DNA of 18,379 nt from an uncultured Thermoleophilia bacterium (GCA_903921965.1 CAIXSE010000047.1:1-18379), one strand, 5' to 3'; positions 1-10,233 are shown, counted from the stretch's first letter. Program-made: numbers and translations. Notes: generated by a model not told the origin, from the letters alone.

Positions 1-202
1 CGTCACCGACGTGGACCTGCGCGACAAGATCGTCGCCACGAGGTCGACGGGCGACACGTCGGTGGCAGCGATCATGAGCACCCCCGTGAAGACCATCGGC
101 GCCGAGGTGTTCGCCTCCGAGGCGGGCATCGTCAAGATGGAGTCCGGCGTGAACCACCTCCCGGTGGTCGACGTCCAGGGCGAGGTCATCGGCGAGCTGT
201 AG
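1..202 (+). CDS. CBS-domain protein, C-terminal part (5' end outside window), ends at in-frame TAG
   Basis: The open frame enters from the left edge (codons begin at base 2). It starts with VTDVDLRDK, typical of the end of a first CBS domain, and continues through a nearly complete second CBS domain (IMSTPVKTI ... HLPVVDVQGEVIGEL). It stops at TAG 200-202, at a point where CBS domains normally run on for several more residues. CBS pairs usually bind adenine nucleotides and regulate an attached catalytic domain. The next gene is in the same frame only 12 bases later and encodes the nucleotidyltransferase domain that normally follows CBS pairs in one protein. I infer this is the regulatory half of a split or stop-interrupted CBS-DUF294 gene. 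The N-terminal part, often a cyclic-nucleotide-binding domain in this family, is not visible. Confidence 0.8.
   Translation, partial: VTDVDLRDKIVATRSTGDTSVAAIMSTPVKTIGAEVFASEAGIVKMESGVNHLPVVDVQGEVIGEL
200..202 (+). other. In-frame amber stop between CBS and DUF294 domains
   Basis: TAG interrupts an otherwise continuous frame: ...GEVIGEL, stop, AGSLMSMDALSPFALRHFI... The sequence after the stop continues the usual end of a CBS domain and its linker into DUF294, so only one codon seems affected. TCG (Ser) or CAG (Gln) differ from TAG by one base. Confidence 0.7.
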
Positions 203-214
203 GCAGGCAGCCTG

Positions 215-1234
215 ATGAGCATGGACGCGCTGAGCCCGTTCGCCCTGCGCCACTTCATCATGGGCGCGGCCACCGTGGACGAGGTGGCGGAGTGGGCCCG
301 CGACCTGCCCGAGCTGTTCGTCGACCTCGTGGACGCGCACCTGGACGAGGCCGCCCTCATGCGCATCGTCACGCTGCTGCACGACGCCATGACCGTCCGC
401 CTGCTCAAGCTGGCGGAGCAGCGCCTGGGGCCCGCGCCGGTGCCCTACGCCTGGCTCGCCTTCGGCAGCGCGGCGCGCGGCGAGCTGACCCTGGTCTCCG
501 ACCAGGACAACGGCCTGGCCTACGCCGACGGCGACGACCCGGCGGTGCACGGGTACTTCTCGCAGCTGGCCGCCGACGTCAACGCCGGCCTCGAGCTGTG
601 CGGGTTCCGCGCCGACCAGCACGGGGTCGTTGCGCGCAACCCGGCGTGGCGCATGACGCGCTCCCGGTGGCGCGACGTCTTCGAGACCTGCCTGCGGGGC
701 TCCGACAACGAGCGGCTCATGCAGGCGGCGATAAGCTTCGACTTCCGCCGCGTGCACGGCGAGCTGTCCATCGTGCGCGCGCTCACGGAGAGCGTGCGCA
801 AGGCCCCGCGGTACTGGCGCTTCCTCAGCGGCCTGGCCGAGCTGGCCACCGAGATCCGCACGCCGCTCGGCTTCCGCCAGCGCCTCACGGGGCCGGTCGA
901 CATCAAGGCGAGCGGCCTCATGCCCATCCAGAACCTGGCACGCTACTTCGCCTTCGCCGCCGGCTTCACGCCGGCCGGCACCGTGGAGCGCCTGCGCGCC
1001 GTCGAAGAGGCGCACGTGCGCGGCAGCGACTCGGCGCCGATGCTGCGCGAGGCCTTCGCGAGCATGTGCACGCTGCGCCTCGAGCACCACGCCGCGGCCG
1101 TGCGCGAGGGGCGGCGCCCCACCGACGCCATCGACTCCGCCAAGCTCGGGCCCATGGGGCACGCGCAACTGCAGGAGGCGCTGCGCGTCGTCGTCGCGGC
1201 CCAGCGCAAGCTGCCGCAGCGCGCCGTGCTGTGA
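215..1234 (+). CDS. DUF294 nucleotidyltransferase (GlnD-like catalytic domain), possibly the 3' half of a TAG-split gene
   Basis: A 339-residue protein with a nucleotidyltransferase signature at residues 84-99: FGSAARGE followed by DQDN. Gly84-Ser85, Arg88, Glu90, Asp96 and Asp98 fit the GS...R.E...D.D pattern of the Pol-beta/GlnD superfamily. An N-terminal helical segment (1-75) and a C-terminal helical domain (about 200-335) match the two DUF294 regions. Known relatives carry cNMP-binding and tandem CBS domains in front of this unit and are presumed signal-transduction nucleotidyltransferases; their substrate is generally unknown. The ATG at 215 lacks a strong ribosome binding site, with only AGGCAGG at 202-208 nearby. 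The preceding CBS frame is the same, separated by TAG 200-202, so translation may depend on coupling or readthrough, or the gene may be disrupted. A second ATG lies at 221. A GC-rich hairpin follows the stop. Confidence 0.85.
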   Translation: MSMDALSPFALRHFIMGAATVDEVAEWARDLPELFVDLVDAHLDEAALMRIVTLLHDAMTVRLLKLAEQRLGPAPVPYAWLAFGSAARGELTLVSDQDNGLAYADGDDPAVHGYFSQLAADVNAGLELCGFRADQHGVVARNPAWRMTRSRWRDVFETCLRGSDNERLMQAAISFDFRRVHGELSIVRALTESVRKAPRYWRFLSGLAELATEIRTPLGFRQRLTGPVDIKASGLMPIQNLARYFAFAAGFTPAGTVERLRAVEEAHVRGSDSAPMLREAFASMCTLRLEHHAAAVREGRRPTDAIDSAKLGPMGHAQLQEALRVVVAAQRKLPQRAVL

Positions 1235-1237
1235 CGG

Positions 1238-1255
1238 GCCGGGCGCACGCCCGGC
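1238..1255. terminator. Hairpin at convergent junction (putative bidirectional terminator)
   Basis: GCCGGGC, a 4-base loop GCAC, then GCCCGGC: a perfect 7-bp stem just after the nucleotidyltransferase stop and before the end of the opposing DsbA-family gene. There is no T-run, as is common in very GC-rich genomes. Confidence 0.5.
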
Positions 1256-1288
1256 GCCCGGCCGTCCAGACCCCGGCCTTCTGCGGCC

Positions 1289-1942
1289 TCAGCCCCCGGC
1301 GAGCTCCGCCGCGCGCCGCACCGCCGCCGCCAGCACGGCCGGCGGCTGGGCGCCGCTCACCGCCAGGCGGCCGTCCAGCACGAAGGCGGGGACGGCCGTG
1401 ATGCCTGCCTCGCGGGCGGCGCGCTCCTCGGCCCGCACGGCCTCGGCGTAGTCGTTCCCGATCAGGATCTCGCGGGCACGGTCGGCGCCCAGGCCGGCTT
1501 CTCCGGCGAGCTCCACGAGCACCTCGCAGTCGCCGGTGTCGCGGCCCTCCGCCCAGCAGGCACGGAACAGGCCGTCGGCCAGCGCCTGCTGGACGGCCTC
1601 GCCGCCTTCGGCGAGCGCCGCCGCGAGGAGCCTGTGGGCGCTGAACGTGTTGGGCCGCACGCCCCCCACCGGCGGGTCCGCCATGCGCAGGCCCTCGCCG
1701 GCGGCGATGGCCAGCAGCCGCTCGTTGACCGACTCCACCACGGAGGCGTCGTACTTGCGCGCGAGGTACTCCGCGGCGTCCACGCCCTCCGCCGGGACCG
1801 TGGGGTCCAGTTCGAAGGCGCCGTACCGCCACGTCACGCCGGCCGCCTCCGGGCCCAGTCCCTCCAGTGCTTCTCGCCAGCGCGACGCGCCGACATAGCA
1901 CCACGGTCAGACGACGTCCGACCAGATCACCACCTCGGTCAC
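1289..1942 (-). CDS. FrnE-like DsbA-family thiol oxidoreductase, predicted selenoprotein (UGA = Sec12)
   Basis: Read from GTG 1942 through TGA 1909-1907, this is a 217-residue DsbA-family protein beginning VTEVVIWSDVV-U-PWCYVG. FrnE-like proteins normally have DVVCPWCY here, so the TGA falls exactly on the first cysteine of the CxxC redox site, giving U12-P-W-C15. Downstream family features are intact: FELDP near 44-48, RPNTFSAHRL near 96-105, and the cis-proline loop TAVP (Pro185). Length is normal for FrnE-like proteins. The start is fixed by AAGGAGGT four bases upstream. A hairpin suited to a bacterial SECIS begins a few bases after the TGA. There is no signal peptide, so it should act in the cytoplasm as a thiol/disulfide oxidoreductase or isomerase. 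The alternative is a nonsense mutation or sequencing error. A conventional caller would start at the GTG at 1837 and lose the active site. Selenocysteine machinery genes are not in the window. Confidence 0.85.
1866..1909 (-). promoter_or_regulatory. Putative bacterial SECIS element with its UGA codon
   Basis: On the minus strand the TGA (1909-1907) is followed by GUGCU (1901-1897) pairing with AGCAC (1871-1867), extended by two G-U wobbles. Inside is an apical GCGC-GUC-GCGC stem-loop (1890-1880). The apical loop begins with G about 21 bases after the UGA. Known bacterial SECIS elements lie directly downstream of UGA inside the coding region and carry a G at the start of the apical loop. The fold was drawn by eye and no energy was computed. 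The high GC content makes some hairpin likely by chance. Confidence 0.55.
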
Positions 1943-1946
1943 GGGG

Positions 1947-1954
1947 ACCTCCTT
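1947..1954 (-). promoter_or_regulatory. Shine-Dalgarno of the UGA-containing DsbA-family gene
   Basis: AAGGAGGT on the minus strand, a full anti-SD match, sits four bases before GTG 1942-1940. It shows that translation is meant to begin upstream of the in-frame TGA, not at the internal GTG at 1837. Confidence 0.8.
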
Positions 1955-2145
1955 CGCTCGCTGCCTTCCGGGTCACCATGCCCGCGGTGGGGCGTGCTCA
2001 AGCCGGGCGCGGGTCCGCCCGGGACCCACGGTCGCGCCGCTCCCCGGGGCGCCCGGGCGCGCCCGAGCGCCGGTCGCATGGTTGCGCCGCCCCCCGGCCG
2101 CCGACACACTGCACGGTGACGTGTGGTCGAGGGAAGGGGGAAGCT

Positions 2146-3159
2146 GTGAGCCGGCCGAGTCTTCGCCGGGGCAGTCCGGCGTCCGTCCTGGGAGCAGCGC
2201 TCCTGTCAGTGTTCGCGGTGCTGGCCCTGGGGTCCGCCGCCGCGCCGGCCGCCCTGGCGTACGCCGACTACGTCCACGGCGGCATCTCACCGGTGGCCTG
2301 CGAGGTGTGCCACACCGACAACCACACCAACTGGCCGGTGGCCAGCGAGAAGTGCCTGACCTGCCACACCGGGTACGACGCACCCGACCTGCCGGTCACC
2401 TGCTGGACCTGCCACACGCCGGGCCAGGACATGAGCGGGGCGCGCGACGACGCGGCCTGCACCGCGGCGTGTCACCTGCCCGGCGGCGAGACGGTCCGCC
2501 ACACGGCGCACGACGGAGGCGGGCCCGCCTGCACGACGTGCCACCCCGTCAGCCCCACCATCAGCGACGCCGGCGGCGACCCGCACCACGTGGTGCCGGT
2601 GCCCGCAGCGCCGGTGGTCGCGGGGTTCTCGCCGGCCGGCGGGGCGCCGGGGACGGCGGTCACCGTGACGGGCACGGGTTTCACCAAGGTCACCCGCGTC
2701 ACGTTCGGCGGCACGCGAGCCTCCACGTTCACCGTGATCTCCGACACGCGGCTGGCCACCCTCGTGCCGCCCGGCGCCGAGACGGGCCCGGTGACCGTAC
2801 AGAACGCCGGCGGGACGGGCACGAGCGCGGAGAGCTTCGTCGTGCCCGGCCGGGTCACCGCCACCGTGACGCTCGCGGTCTCGCCCGCGAGCGTGCGCCG
2901 CGGGAGCAGGGTGGCGCTCACGGGCGCCGCCGGCCCGGCGTCGCTGGGCACGGCCGCCGTGGCGGTCACCGTCCAGCGCCGCGACGGCGCCCGCTGGACG
3001 GCGGTGACGACGCACTCCGTGCTCACCGCCGCCGGCGGCTCCTACGCCTGGGCGTGGCGTCCGCCGCGGGCCGGCGCGTACCGCGCCCGCGCGGGGCTCG
3101 CGGCAACGGCCGGGCACACGGCGGCGCGCTCGGCGTGGGCTGGCTTCACCGTGAGATGA
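2146..3159 (+). CDS. Secreted multihaem c-type cytochrome with IPT/TIG domain
   Basis: Start GTG 2146 follows a GGAAGGGGGAAG ribosome site and puts a signal peptide at the N terminus: basic RPSLRR, a hydrophobic stretch about residues 12-34, then AYA near 38-40. Residues 50-135 contain five haem-binding-like motifs: CEVCH (52-56), CLTCH (70-74), CWTCH (86-90), CTAACH (105-110, with three residues between the cysteines) and CTTCH (129-133). Several extra histidines could serve as distal ligands. Residues about 157-240 form an IPT/TIG immunoglobulin-like fold (FSPAGGAPGTAVTVTGTGF is its hallmark), and 245-337 look like a second beta-rich Ig-like domain. The protein is 337 residues and likely exported. 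I infer an extracytoplasmic electron-transfer protein with adhesive or scaffold domains; its partner is unknown. An upstream in-frame extension was rejected because it would bury the signal peptide. Confidence 0.82.
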   Translation: MSRPSLRRGSPASVLGAALLSVFAVLALGSAAAPAALAYADYVHGGISPVACEVCHTDNHTNWPVASEKCLTCHTGYDAPDLPVTCWTCHTPGQDMSGARDDAACTAACHLPGGETVRHTAHDGGGPACTTCHPVSPTISDAGGDPHHVVPVPAAPVVAGFSPAGGAPGTAVTVTGTGFTKVTRVTFGGTRASTFTVISDTRLATLVPPGAETGPVTVQNAGGTGTSAESFVVPGRVTATVTLAVSPASVRRGSRVALTGAAGPASLGTAAVAVTVQRRDGARWTAVTTHSVLTAAGGSYAWAWRPPRAGAYRARAGLAATAGHTAARSAWAGFTVR

Positions 3160-3181
3160 CGCCGGCCGGGCACGAGGGCGT

Positions 3182-3216
3182 CCCGCGCGAGCCGGGCGCC
3201 CGGCCTCCCGCGCGGG
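3182..3216. terminator. Hairpin at convergent junction (putative bidirectional terminator)
   Basis: CCCGCGCG (3182-3189) pairs with CGCGCGGG (3209-3216), and the loop holds the self-complementary GCCGGGCGCCCGGC (3191-3204). It lies between the cytochrome stop and the stop of the opposing membrane-protein gene. Confidence 0.55.
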
Positions 3217-3972
3217 TCACCCCGCCGCGGCGTCCCCCGCCTTCCTGGCCTCCTGCCGCGCCTTCGTGCCCTTGTCGAGCGTGCCGGCCAGCAGGAAGCC
3301 GATCAGCATGAGCACCAGCGCCGCCATCTCGGCCGGATAGAGGCCCGTCGTGTCGCCGAGGCGCGCCCGCGACCCCGACGCCGCGATCAGCGCCGCGCCG
3401 GCGGCGATGAACACGTTCGCCCACACGCGGTAGCCGAACTCGCGCTTGCGCACGAAGCGGATCACCGACCACAGGGCGCCGCCGAACAGCAGGATCGTCC
3501 CCGAGATGTTGATGGGCAGCGACATCACCCGCGGGAAGCTGAGGCTCTCGCCCAGCGCCTGCCCGCCCACGGTGATGCCGGGCACGAGCTTGCTCACGTC
3601 CAGCTGGACGGTGAAGGTCCCGATGAAGAACACCACCATGCAGACGACGAGGAAGACGAAGTAGTAGTCGCCCCACTTGCGCTTGCGTGCCACGAGGTAC
3701 AGCGTGCCGAGGCCGAGGAAGCCGACCAGCGATGCCGCGATCACGATGTAGATGCGGTAGATGAACGGCTTCCAGTCGCCGCTCGCCTCGGAGTACGTCT
3801 CGAAGGTCGCCGCCAGGGCGTAGAGGAACAGGCCGATGGACCAGGCCAGCTGGTGCATGCGGCGGCGCTTGAGGTACTGCCAGAAGACGAGGCCGAAGAA
3901 GACGTAGCCGAGCGCGGCGGTCGCGGCCGCCCAGGCCCAGTTGGACCAGAAGTCCGATGCGGTGGCGATCAT
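3217..3972 (-). CDS. Seven-helix integral membrane protein of unknown function
   Basis: A 251-residue protein with seven clear hydrophobic segments at about residues 12-34, 41-60, 70-94, 102-122, 150-170, 181-198 and 212-232, and a short basic C-terminal tail (KGTKARQEARK). I do not recognise the family. Charged and aromatic residues near the second and third helices (WSIG...ETYSE, WKPFIYRIY) and the loop with YPAEMAAL before the last helix could be functional. No haem, metal or transport signature is evident. Start ATG 3972 has GGGAGG about nine bases upstream. It lies downstream of two PAS histidine kinases on the same strand, separated by 117 bases containing a terminator-like hairpin, so co-transcription is uncertain. 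A 7TM sensor or membrane anchor is a guess only. Confidence 0.8.
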   Translation of the reverse strand: MIATASDFWSNWAWAAATAALGYVFFGLVFWQYLKRRRMHQLAWSIGLFLYALAATFETYSEASGDWKPFIYRIYIVIAASLVGFLGLGTLYLVARKRKWGDYYFVFLVVCMVVFFIGTFTVQLDVSKLVPGITVGGQALGESLSFPRVMSLPINISGTILLFGGALWSVIRFVRKREFGYRVWANVFIAAGAALIAASGSRARLGDTTGLYPAEMAALVLMLIGFLLAGTLDKGTKARQEARKAGDAAAG

Positions 3973-4056
3973 GCGCGAGAGCCTCCCGGTAGCGGGCGCC
4001 GCTGCCGCGGCGGGGTCGGCACAGGATACTCTCGATGCCGCGCGAGGGCGAGAGAG

Positions 4057-4085
4057 GCGGCGGGCCTGCGGCGGCCGCCCGCCGC
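4057..4085 (-). terminator. Terminator-like hairpin after the first PAS kinase
   Basis: GCGGCGGGC and GCCCGCCGC form a 9-bp perfect stem with an 11-base loop just past the stop of the five-PAS kinase. On the minus strand it is followed by CTCTCTC rather than a T-run. Confidence 0.45.
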
Positions 4086-4089
4086 GCCG

Positions 4090-6762
<2,673 letters not shown>

Positions 6763-6860
6763 AGGTGCTCGATCCTTTCAGGCCGCCGGCGCACGCCAGA
6801 TGGGCGACCCCACAGGACGGGCCGGGCCCCTACGGCCGTCGTCACAGGTGGCTGATCCGC

Positions 6861-6890
6861 ACTCTAGACCGCACCGAGCCCCGGCGGCAA
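6861..6890 (-). promoter_or_regulatory. Candidate sigma-70-type promoter for the five-PAS kinase
   Basis: On the minus strand TTGCCG (6890-6885) and TAGAGT (6866-6861) are separated by 18 bases, with 4/6 matches each to TTGACA and TATAAT. They lie about 100 bases upstream of GTG 6762 in the 152-base gap between the two kinase genes. Found by eye, so it may be chance. Confidence 0.3.
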
Positions 6891-6914
6891 GACCGCGGTG
6901 AGGGCGGCCGGCAT

Positions 6915-9224
6915 TCAGCCGGACGGCGCCCCGAGCGTGAAGAAGAAGGTGGCGCCCCCGTCGACGGCGCCCTCGGCCCAGCAGCGGCCGCCGAGGCGCG
7001 AGACGATGCGCCGCACGCTCGCCAGGCCGATACCGGTGCCCGGGTAGTCCTCGGCGGCGTGCAGGCGCTGGAACGGCTGGAACAGCTTGCCGGCGTAGGC
7101 CGGGTCGAAGCCGGCGCCGTCGTCCCTGACGAAGAACGCCGTCTCACCGTCCGCCTGCAGCGACCCGACGAGGATGTGGGCGGGGTCGCGACCGGCCGTG
7201 AACTTCCAGGCGTTGTCCAGAAGGTTGCCCAGCAGGACTTCCGCGAGCTGGGCGTCGGTCACCGCCCGGCAGCCCGGCTGCACCGTGAGCTCCACGTGCC
7301 GTCCGGGATCCGCCAGCCGCAGGTGGTCGCCCAGTCGCAGGGCGAGCCGGCTCAGGTCCACGGCGTCGAACGCGAGGTCCTGACGGGAGAGCCGCGACAG
7401 GGCCAGCAGGGCGTCGATGAGCTGGCCCATCTTCTGTGCCGCGGAGCGGATGCGTGCCAGATGCCGCAGGCCCTCACCGTCGAGCACGCCGGCGTAGTCC
7501 TCGGCAAGGATCTCGCTGAACCCGTCCAGCGCCCGCAGCGGCGCCCTGAGGTCGTGGGAGATCGAGTAGGCGAAGGCCTCGAGCTCGCGGTTGGCGGTCT
7601 CGAGCTGCGAGGTACGCGTCTCGACGCGCTGCTCGAGCTCCGCGTTGAGCCGCCGCAGCTCCTCCTGCGCGCGCACCCGGTCGCTGACGTCCTCGAGCAT
7701 CGCGGCGAGGTAGTCGAAGTCGCGTGCGCCGGGCTGCCGTACTGCGTGGACGACGAGGTGCGTGTACACGATGCTCCCGTCCTTGCGGACGAAACGCTTG
7801 TCCATGGCATACCCCTCGATGTCGCCGGCGACGAGACGCGCGAACTGCGCCAGGTCGGGGGCGAGGTCGTCGGGGTGCGTGAGCTCGGCCCACGTCATGC
7901 GCCGGAGCTCGTCCCGCGGGTAACCGAGCATCGCGCAGAGGGCGCGGTTGACCTCGATCCAGCCCTTCTCGGGATTCGTGGTCGCCATGCCGATGTTGGC
8001 GCGCTCGAAGAAGGCACGGAAATGGACCTCGCTCGCCCGCAGAGCCTCCTCTGCCTCGTGCCGCTCCGTGACGTCCATGGTCACGCCGGCCACGCGCACG
8101 GGCCGCCCGGCGTCGTCGCGGACGACGTCGCCGATGGATTCCAGCCACACCTCACCGCGGCCCGGGCGCAGGATGCGGAACCTCCGCTTGAGCGACGCGG
8201 GGCCGGCGGCGGCTCCGTCCCTGCGGTCCACGGCCGCCACGCGGTCGTCGGGGTGCAAGCGCTCCTGCCAGGCCTGCCAGGGGTCGCTGTCGGGTGCGGC
8301 GCCGAAGAGCTCGTACTGCTGCGGCGACCAGACGAGCGTGTCGGTGACCAGGTCCAGGTCCCACAGGCCGAGGCGGGCCGCCCGCTGGGCACGCGCCAGC
8401 ATCTCGTCGGCCTCGCGCAGCGCCACCTGCGTCGCGGCCCGTTCGGTGATGTCGACGAACACGGCCAGCGCCCCGATCGGCAGGCCCTCGTCGTCGGTGA
8501 CGAGGCTCGTGGTGAGCTCGACCGGGAAGGACGAGCCGTCCCTGCGGGCGGCCGCCAGCTCCCCGGACCAGGTGCCGGTCCGCAGCATGGTCTCGCGCAC
8601 CACCCCGGCATCCTCGCTCGAGGCCCAGAACTCCACGGCCGGCCTGCCGATCACGTCCCCCGGGGTCGCGTAGCCCCACATGCGCAGGAAGGCCGGATTG
8701 ACGTAGCTCAGACCGCCGGCGAGGTCCGCGACGGCGACGGCGTTGACCGACTCCTCGAGGGCGCGCTCGCGCAGCTTCACCGCGGCCTGCTCGCGCTTCT
8801 GCTCGGTGAGGTCCTGCGCCACGACCAGCACGCCGGTCACCTCGCCCCGTTCCCTGACCGGCGTGTGCGTCACCTCGAAGTACCGGCGCTCCAGCAGGTC
8901 GTCGCCGGACCAGGCTCCGCCGGCCAGCTCCTCGCCGGCGAGGGCCCTGTCGAGGTTGGCCCGGGCCGTCTCGGCGTTTTCAGCTCTGTGCAGGTACTCG
9001 AAGAGGCTGTGGCCGAGCTCGGGGTCGGCGCCGTAGAGCGCCTTCATGACGGCCGCGTGGGCGGCGTTGAAGCTCGTGTAGCGGTACTCGCGGTCGAGCG
9101 AGAACACGGGGTCGGCGCAGTGCCCGAGCAGCGCGGCGGCGAGGGCGCCCTGCGCCGCCGGCGACACCCGCACCCCGCGGCCCGGTGCGGACGCAGGGTC
9201 CGCGCCCTCCCGCAGTCCGCTCAT
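6915..9224 (-). CDS. Soluble multi-PAS sensor histidine kinase (four PAS domains), paralogue of the neighbour
   Basis: A 769-residue cytoplasmic kinase. PAS domains sit at roughly 25-145, 150-265, 275-395 and 400-520, with PAC endings such as [30 protein letters not shown] and [11 protein letters not shown] short coiled coil precedes HisKA, with His557 in [13 protein letters not shown]. The HATPase has [21 protein letters not shown] and GTGIGLA. The last 219 residues align without gaps to those of the neighbouring kinase, identical at 132 positions by my count (about 60%), so the pair arose by duplication while the sensor halves diverged. Start ATG 9224 is chosen because GGGAGGAGGGGAG lies directly in front; the frame remains open upstream but encodes no PAS-like sequence there. 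No response regulator is adjacent, and its promoter is not evident. Confidence 0.9.
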   Translation of the reverse strand: MSGLREGADPASAPGRGVRVSPAAQGALAAALLGHCADPVFSLDREYRYTSFNAAHAAVMKALYGADPELGHSLFEYLHRAENAETARANLDRALAGEELAGGAWSGDDLLERRYFEVTHTPVRERGEVTGVLVVAQDLTEQKREQAAVKLRERALEESVNAVAVADLAGGLSYVNPAFLRMWGYATPGDVIGRPAVEFWASSEDAGVVRETMLRTGTWSGELAAARRDGSSFPVELTTSLVTDDEGLPIGALAVFVDITERAATQVALREADEMLARAQRAARLGLWDLDLVTDTLVWSPQQYELFGAAPDSDPWQAWQERLHPDDRVAAVDRRDGAAAGPASLKRRFRILRPGRGEVWLESIGDVVRDDAGRPVRVAGVTMDVTERHEAEEALRASEVHFRAFFERANIGMATTNPEKGWIEVNRALCAMLGYPRDELRRMTWAELTHPDDLAPDLAQFARLVAGDIEGYAMDKRFVRKDGSIVYTHLVVHAVRQPGARDFDYLAAMLEDVSDRVRAQEELRRLNAELEQRVETRTSQLETANRELEAFAYSISHDLRAPLRALDGFSEILAEDYAGVLDGEGLRHLARIRSAAQKMGQLIDALLALSRLSRQDLAFDAVDLSRLALRLGDHLRLADPGRHVELTVQPGCRAVTDAQLAEVLLGNLLDNAWKFTAGRDPAHILVGSLQADGETAFFVRDDGAGFDPAYAGKLFQPFQRLHAAEDYPGTGIGLASVRRIVSRLGGRCWAEGAVDGGATFFFTLGAPSG

Positions 9225-9373
9225 CTCCCCTCCTCCCGGCGTGAGCACACGCTCGGTCTCACGCCCCGGTCGCACGCGTTCGCGGCGGGGCTGTCGACGC
9301 TTTCGGCGTGGACGGCGGACCGGATGACGGTCGGCAGCCGGCGTCGCGCGCCGCACGCCCTGTGGTTCCGGCA

Positions 9374-9379
9374 TACTAT
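9374..9379 (+). promoter_or_regulatory. Possible -10 element ahead of the phosphatase gene
   Basis: TACTAT inside GGCATACTATCGG is an AT-rich island in an otherwise GC-rich 190-base divergent gap, about 36 bases before ATG 9415. It matches TATAAT at four positions. No convincing -35 is visible at 16-18 bases. Confidence 0.25.
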
Positions 9380-9414
9380 CGGCCCAGCCAGGACCCGGGA
9401 AGAGAGGATGCGGC

Positions 9415-10233
9415 ATGCCCGACGACGACCTGTTCCGCGACGTACCGGCGGAGCTGCGCCGGCTGCTCGAGCTGGCGCGCGAGCTCGCGAGCGAGGCCGG
9501 ACGCGCGCACGCCGCCGGCCGCGCCGAGGGACTGCGCCTGCAGACCAAGTCGTCGCCGACCGACCTCGTCAGCCAGATCGACCGGCGCGTGGAGGACGCC
9601 ATCGTCGCGCGGCTCCGCGAGGAGCGGCCCGGCGACGCGCTCCTGGCCGAGGAGGGCAGCCTGCTGGAGGGGACGAGCGGGGTCCGCTGGGTCGTCGACC
9701 CGCTCGACGGCACCACCAGCTACGTCTACGACTACCCGTGCTTCGCCGCGTCCATCGGCGTCGAGGTGGACGGCGAGGCGGCCGTCGGCGTGATCCTGGA
9801 CTCGGCCACCGGCCGCCTGTTCTCGGCCGTCAGGGGATACGGGGCCGAGTGCGACGGCAGGCGCATCCGGGGGCGCGAGCCGCAGGGCCTCGCGCGCGCC
9901 CTGGTCGCCACCGGCTTCTCGTACGACGCCGCGCAGCGCGAGCGGCAGGGCGGCGTCGTGGCACGGGTGCTCCCCCAGGTGCGGGACATCCGCCGCGGCG
10001 GAGCCGCGGCGGTCGACCTCACCCACGTCGCCTCCGGCCGCGTCGACGCCTACTACGAGCTCGACCTCTCGCCGTGGGACTACACGGCCGGCGTGCTCAT
10101 CGCGCGGGAGGCCGGCGCGGCCGTGCGGCTGCTGCCGGCCGCCCACGGGCGCGGTCCCGCCGTGGTGGCCGCGCACCCCGCCCTCATCGAGGACGTGGTC
10201 GCCCTGCTCCGGGAGGCCGGGGCCCTGGTCTGA
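9415..10233 (+). CDS. Inositol monophosphatase family phosphatase
   Basis: A 272-residue protein with the metal-dependent IMPase/FBPase-superfamily signatures in order: TKSSPTDLVSQID (44-56), LLAEEG with Glu79-Glu80 (77-81), VVDPLDGTTS (93-102, metal ligands Asp95 and Asp98), and SPWDYTAG with Trp221-Asp222 (219-226). Length is typical. Family members hydrolyse inositol-1-phosphate, histidinol phosphate, sugar phosphates or PAP using Mg2+. The residues after DGTT (SYVYDYP in place of the usual NF..G.P) leave the substrate undefined. Start ATG 9415 has AGAGG seven bases upstream. It is divergent from the four-PAS kinase and convergent with the HAD phosphatase gene, so it is probably monocistronic. 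Confidence 0.88.
   Translation: MPDDDLFRDVPAELRRLLELARELASEAGRAHAAGRAEGLRLQTKSSPTDLVSQIDRRVEDAIVARLREERPGDALLAEEGSLLEGTSGVRWVVDPLDGTTSYVYDYPCFAASIGVEVDGEAAVGVILDSATGRLFSAVRGYGAECDGRRIRGREPQGLARALVATGFSYDAAQRERQGGVVARVLPQVRDIRRGGAAAVDLTHVASGRVDAYYELDLSPWDYTAGVLIAREAGAAVRLLPAAHGRGPAVVAAHPALIEDVVALLREAGALV

Noticed and set aside
200..202. Pyrrolysine recoding of the TAG in the CBS-DUF294 gene
   Set aside because: Known Pyl proteins are mainly methylamine methyltransferases, and this site is a linker residue, not catalytic. Mutation, sequencing error or a split gene is more likely.
966..1979. Alternative minus-strand frame through the DsbA-family gene, which could suggest a frameshift instead of UGA recoding
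   Set aside because: Its translation has no DsbA features, while the UGA frame matches the family on both sides of the codon without any shift.
1867..2145. N-terminal extension of the cytochrome gene upstream of GTG 2146
   Set aside because: It would place the signal peptide far inside the protein, has no family similarity, and overlaps the 5' end of the DsbA-family gene. The GTG has a good ribosome site.
3973..4089. Promoter for the seven-helix membrane protein (minus-strand TATCCT near 4030)
   Set aside because: No matching -35 element at a usable distance; the similarity is too weak to list as a feature.
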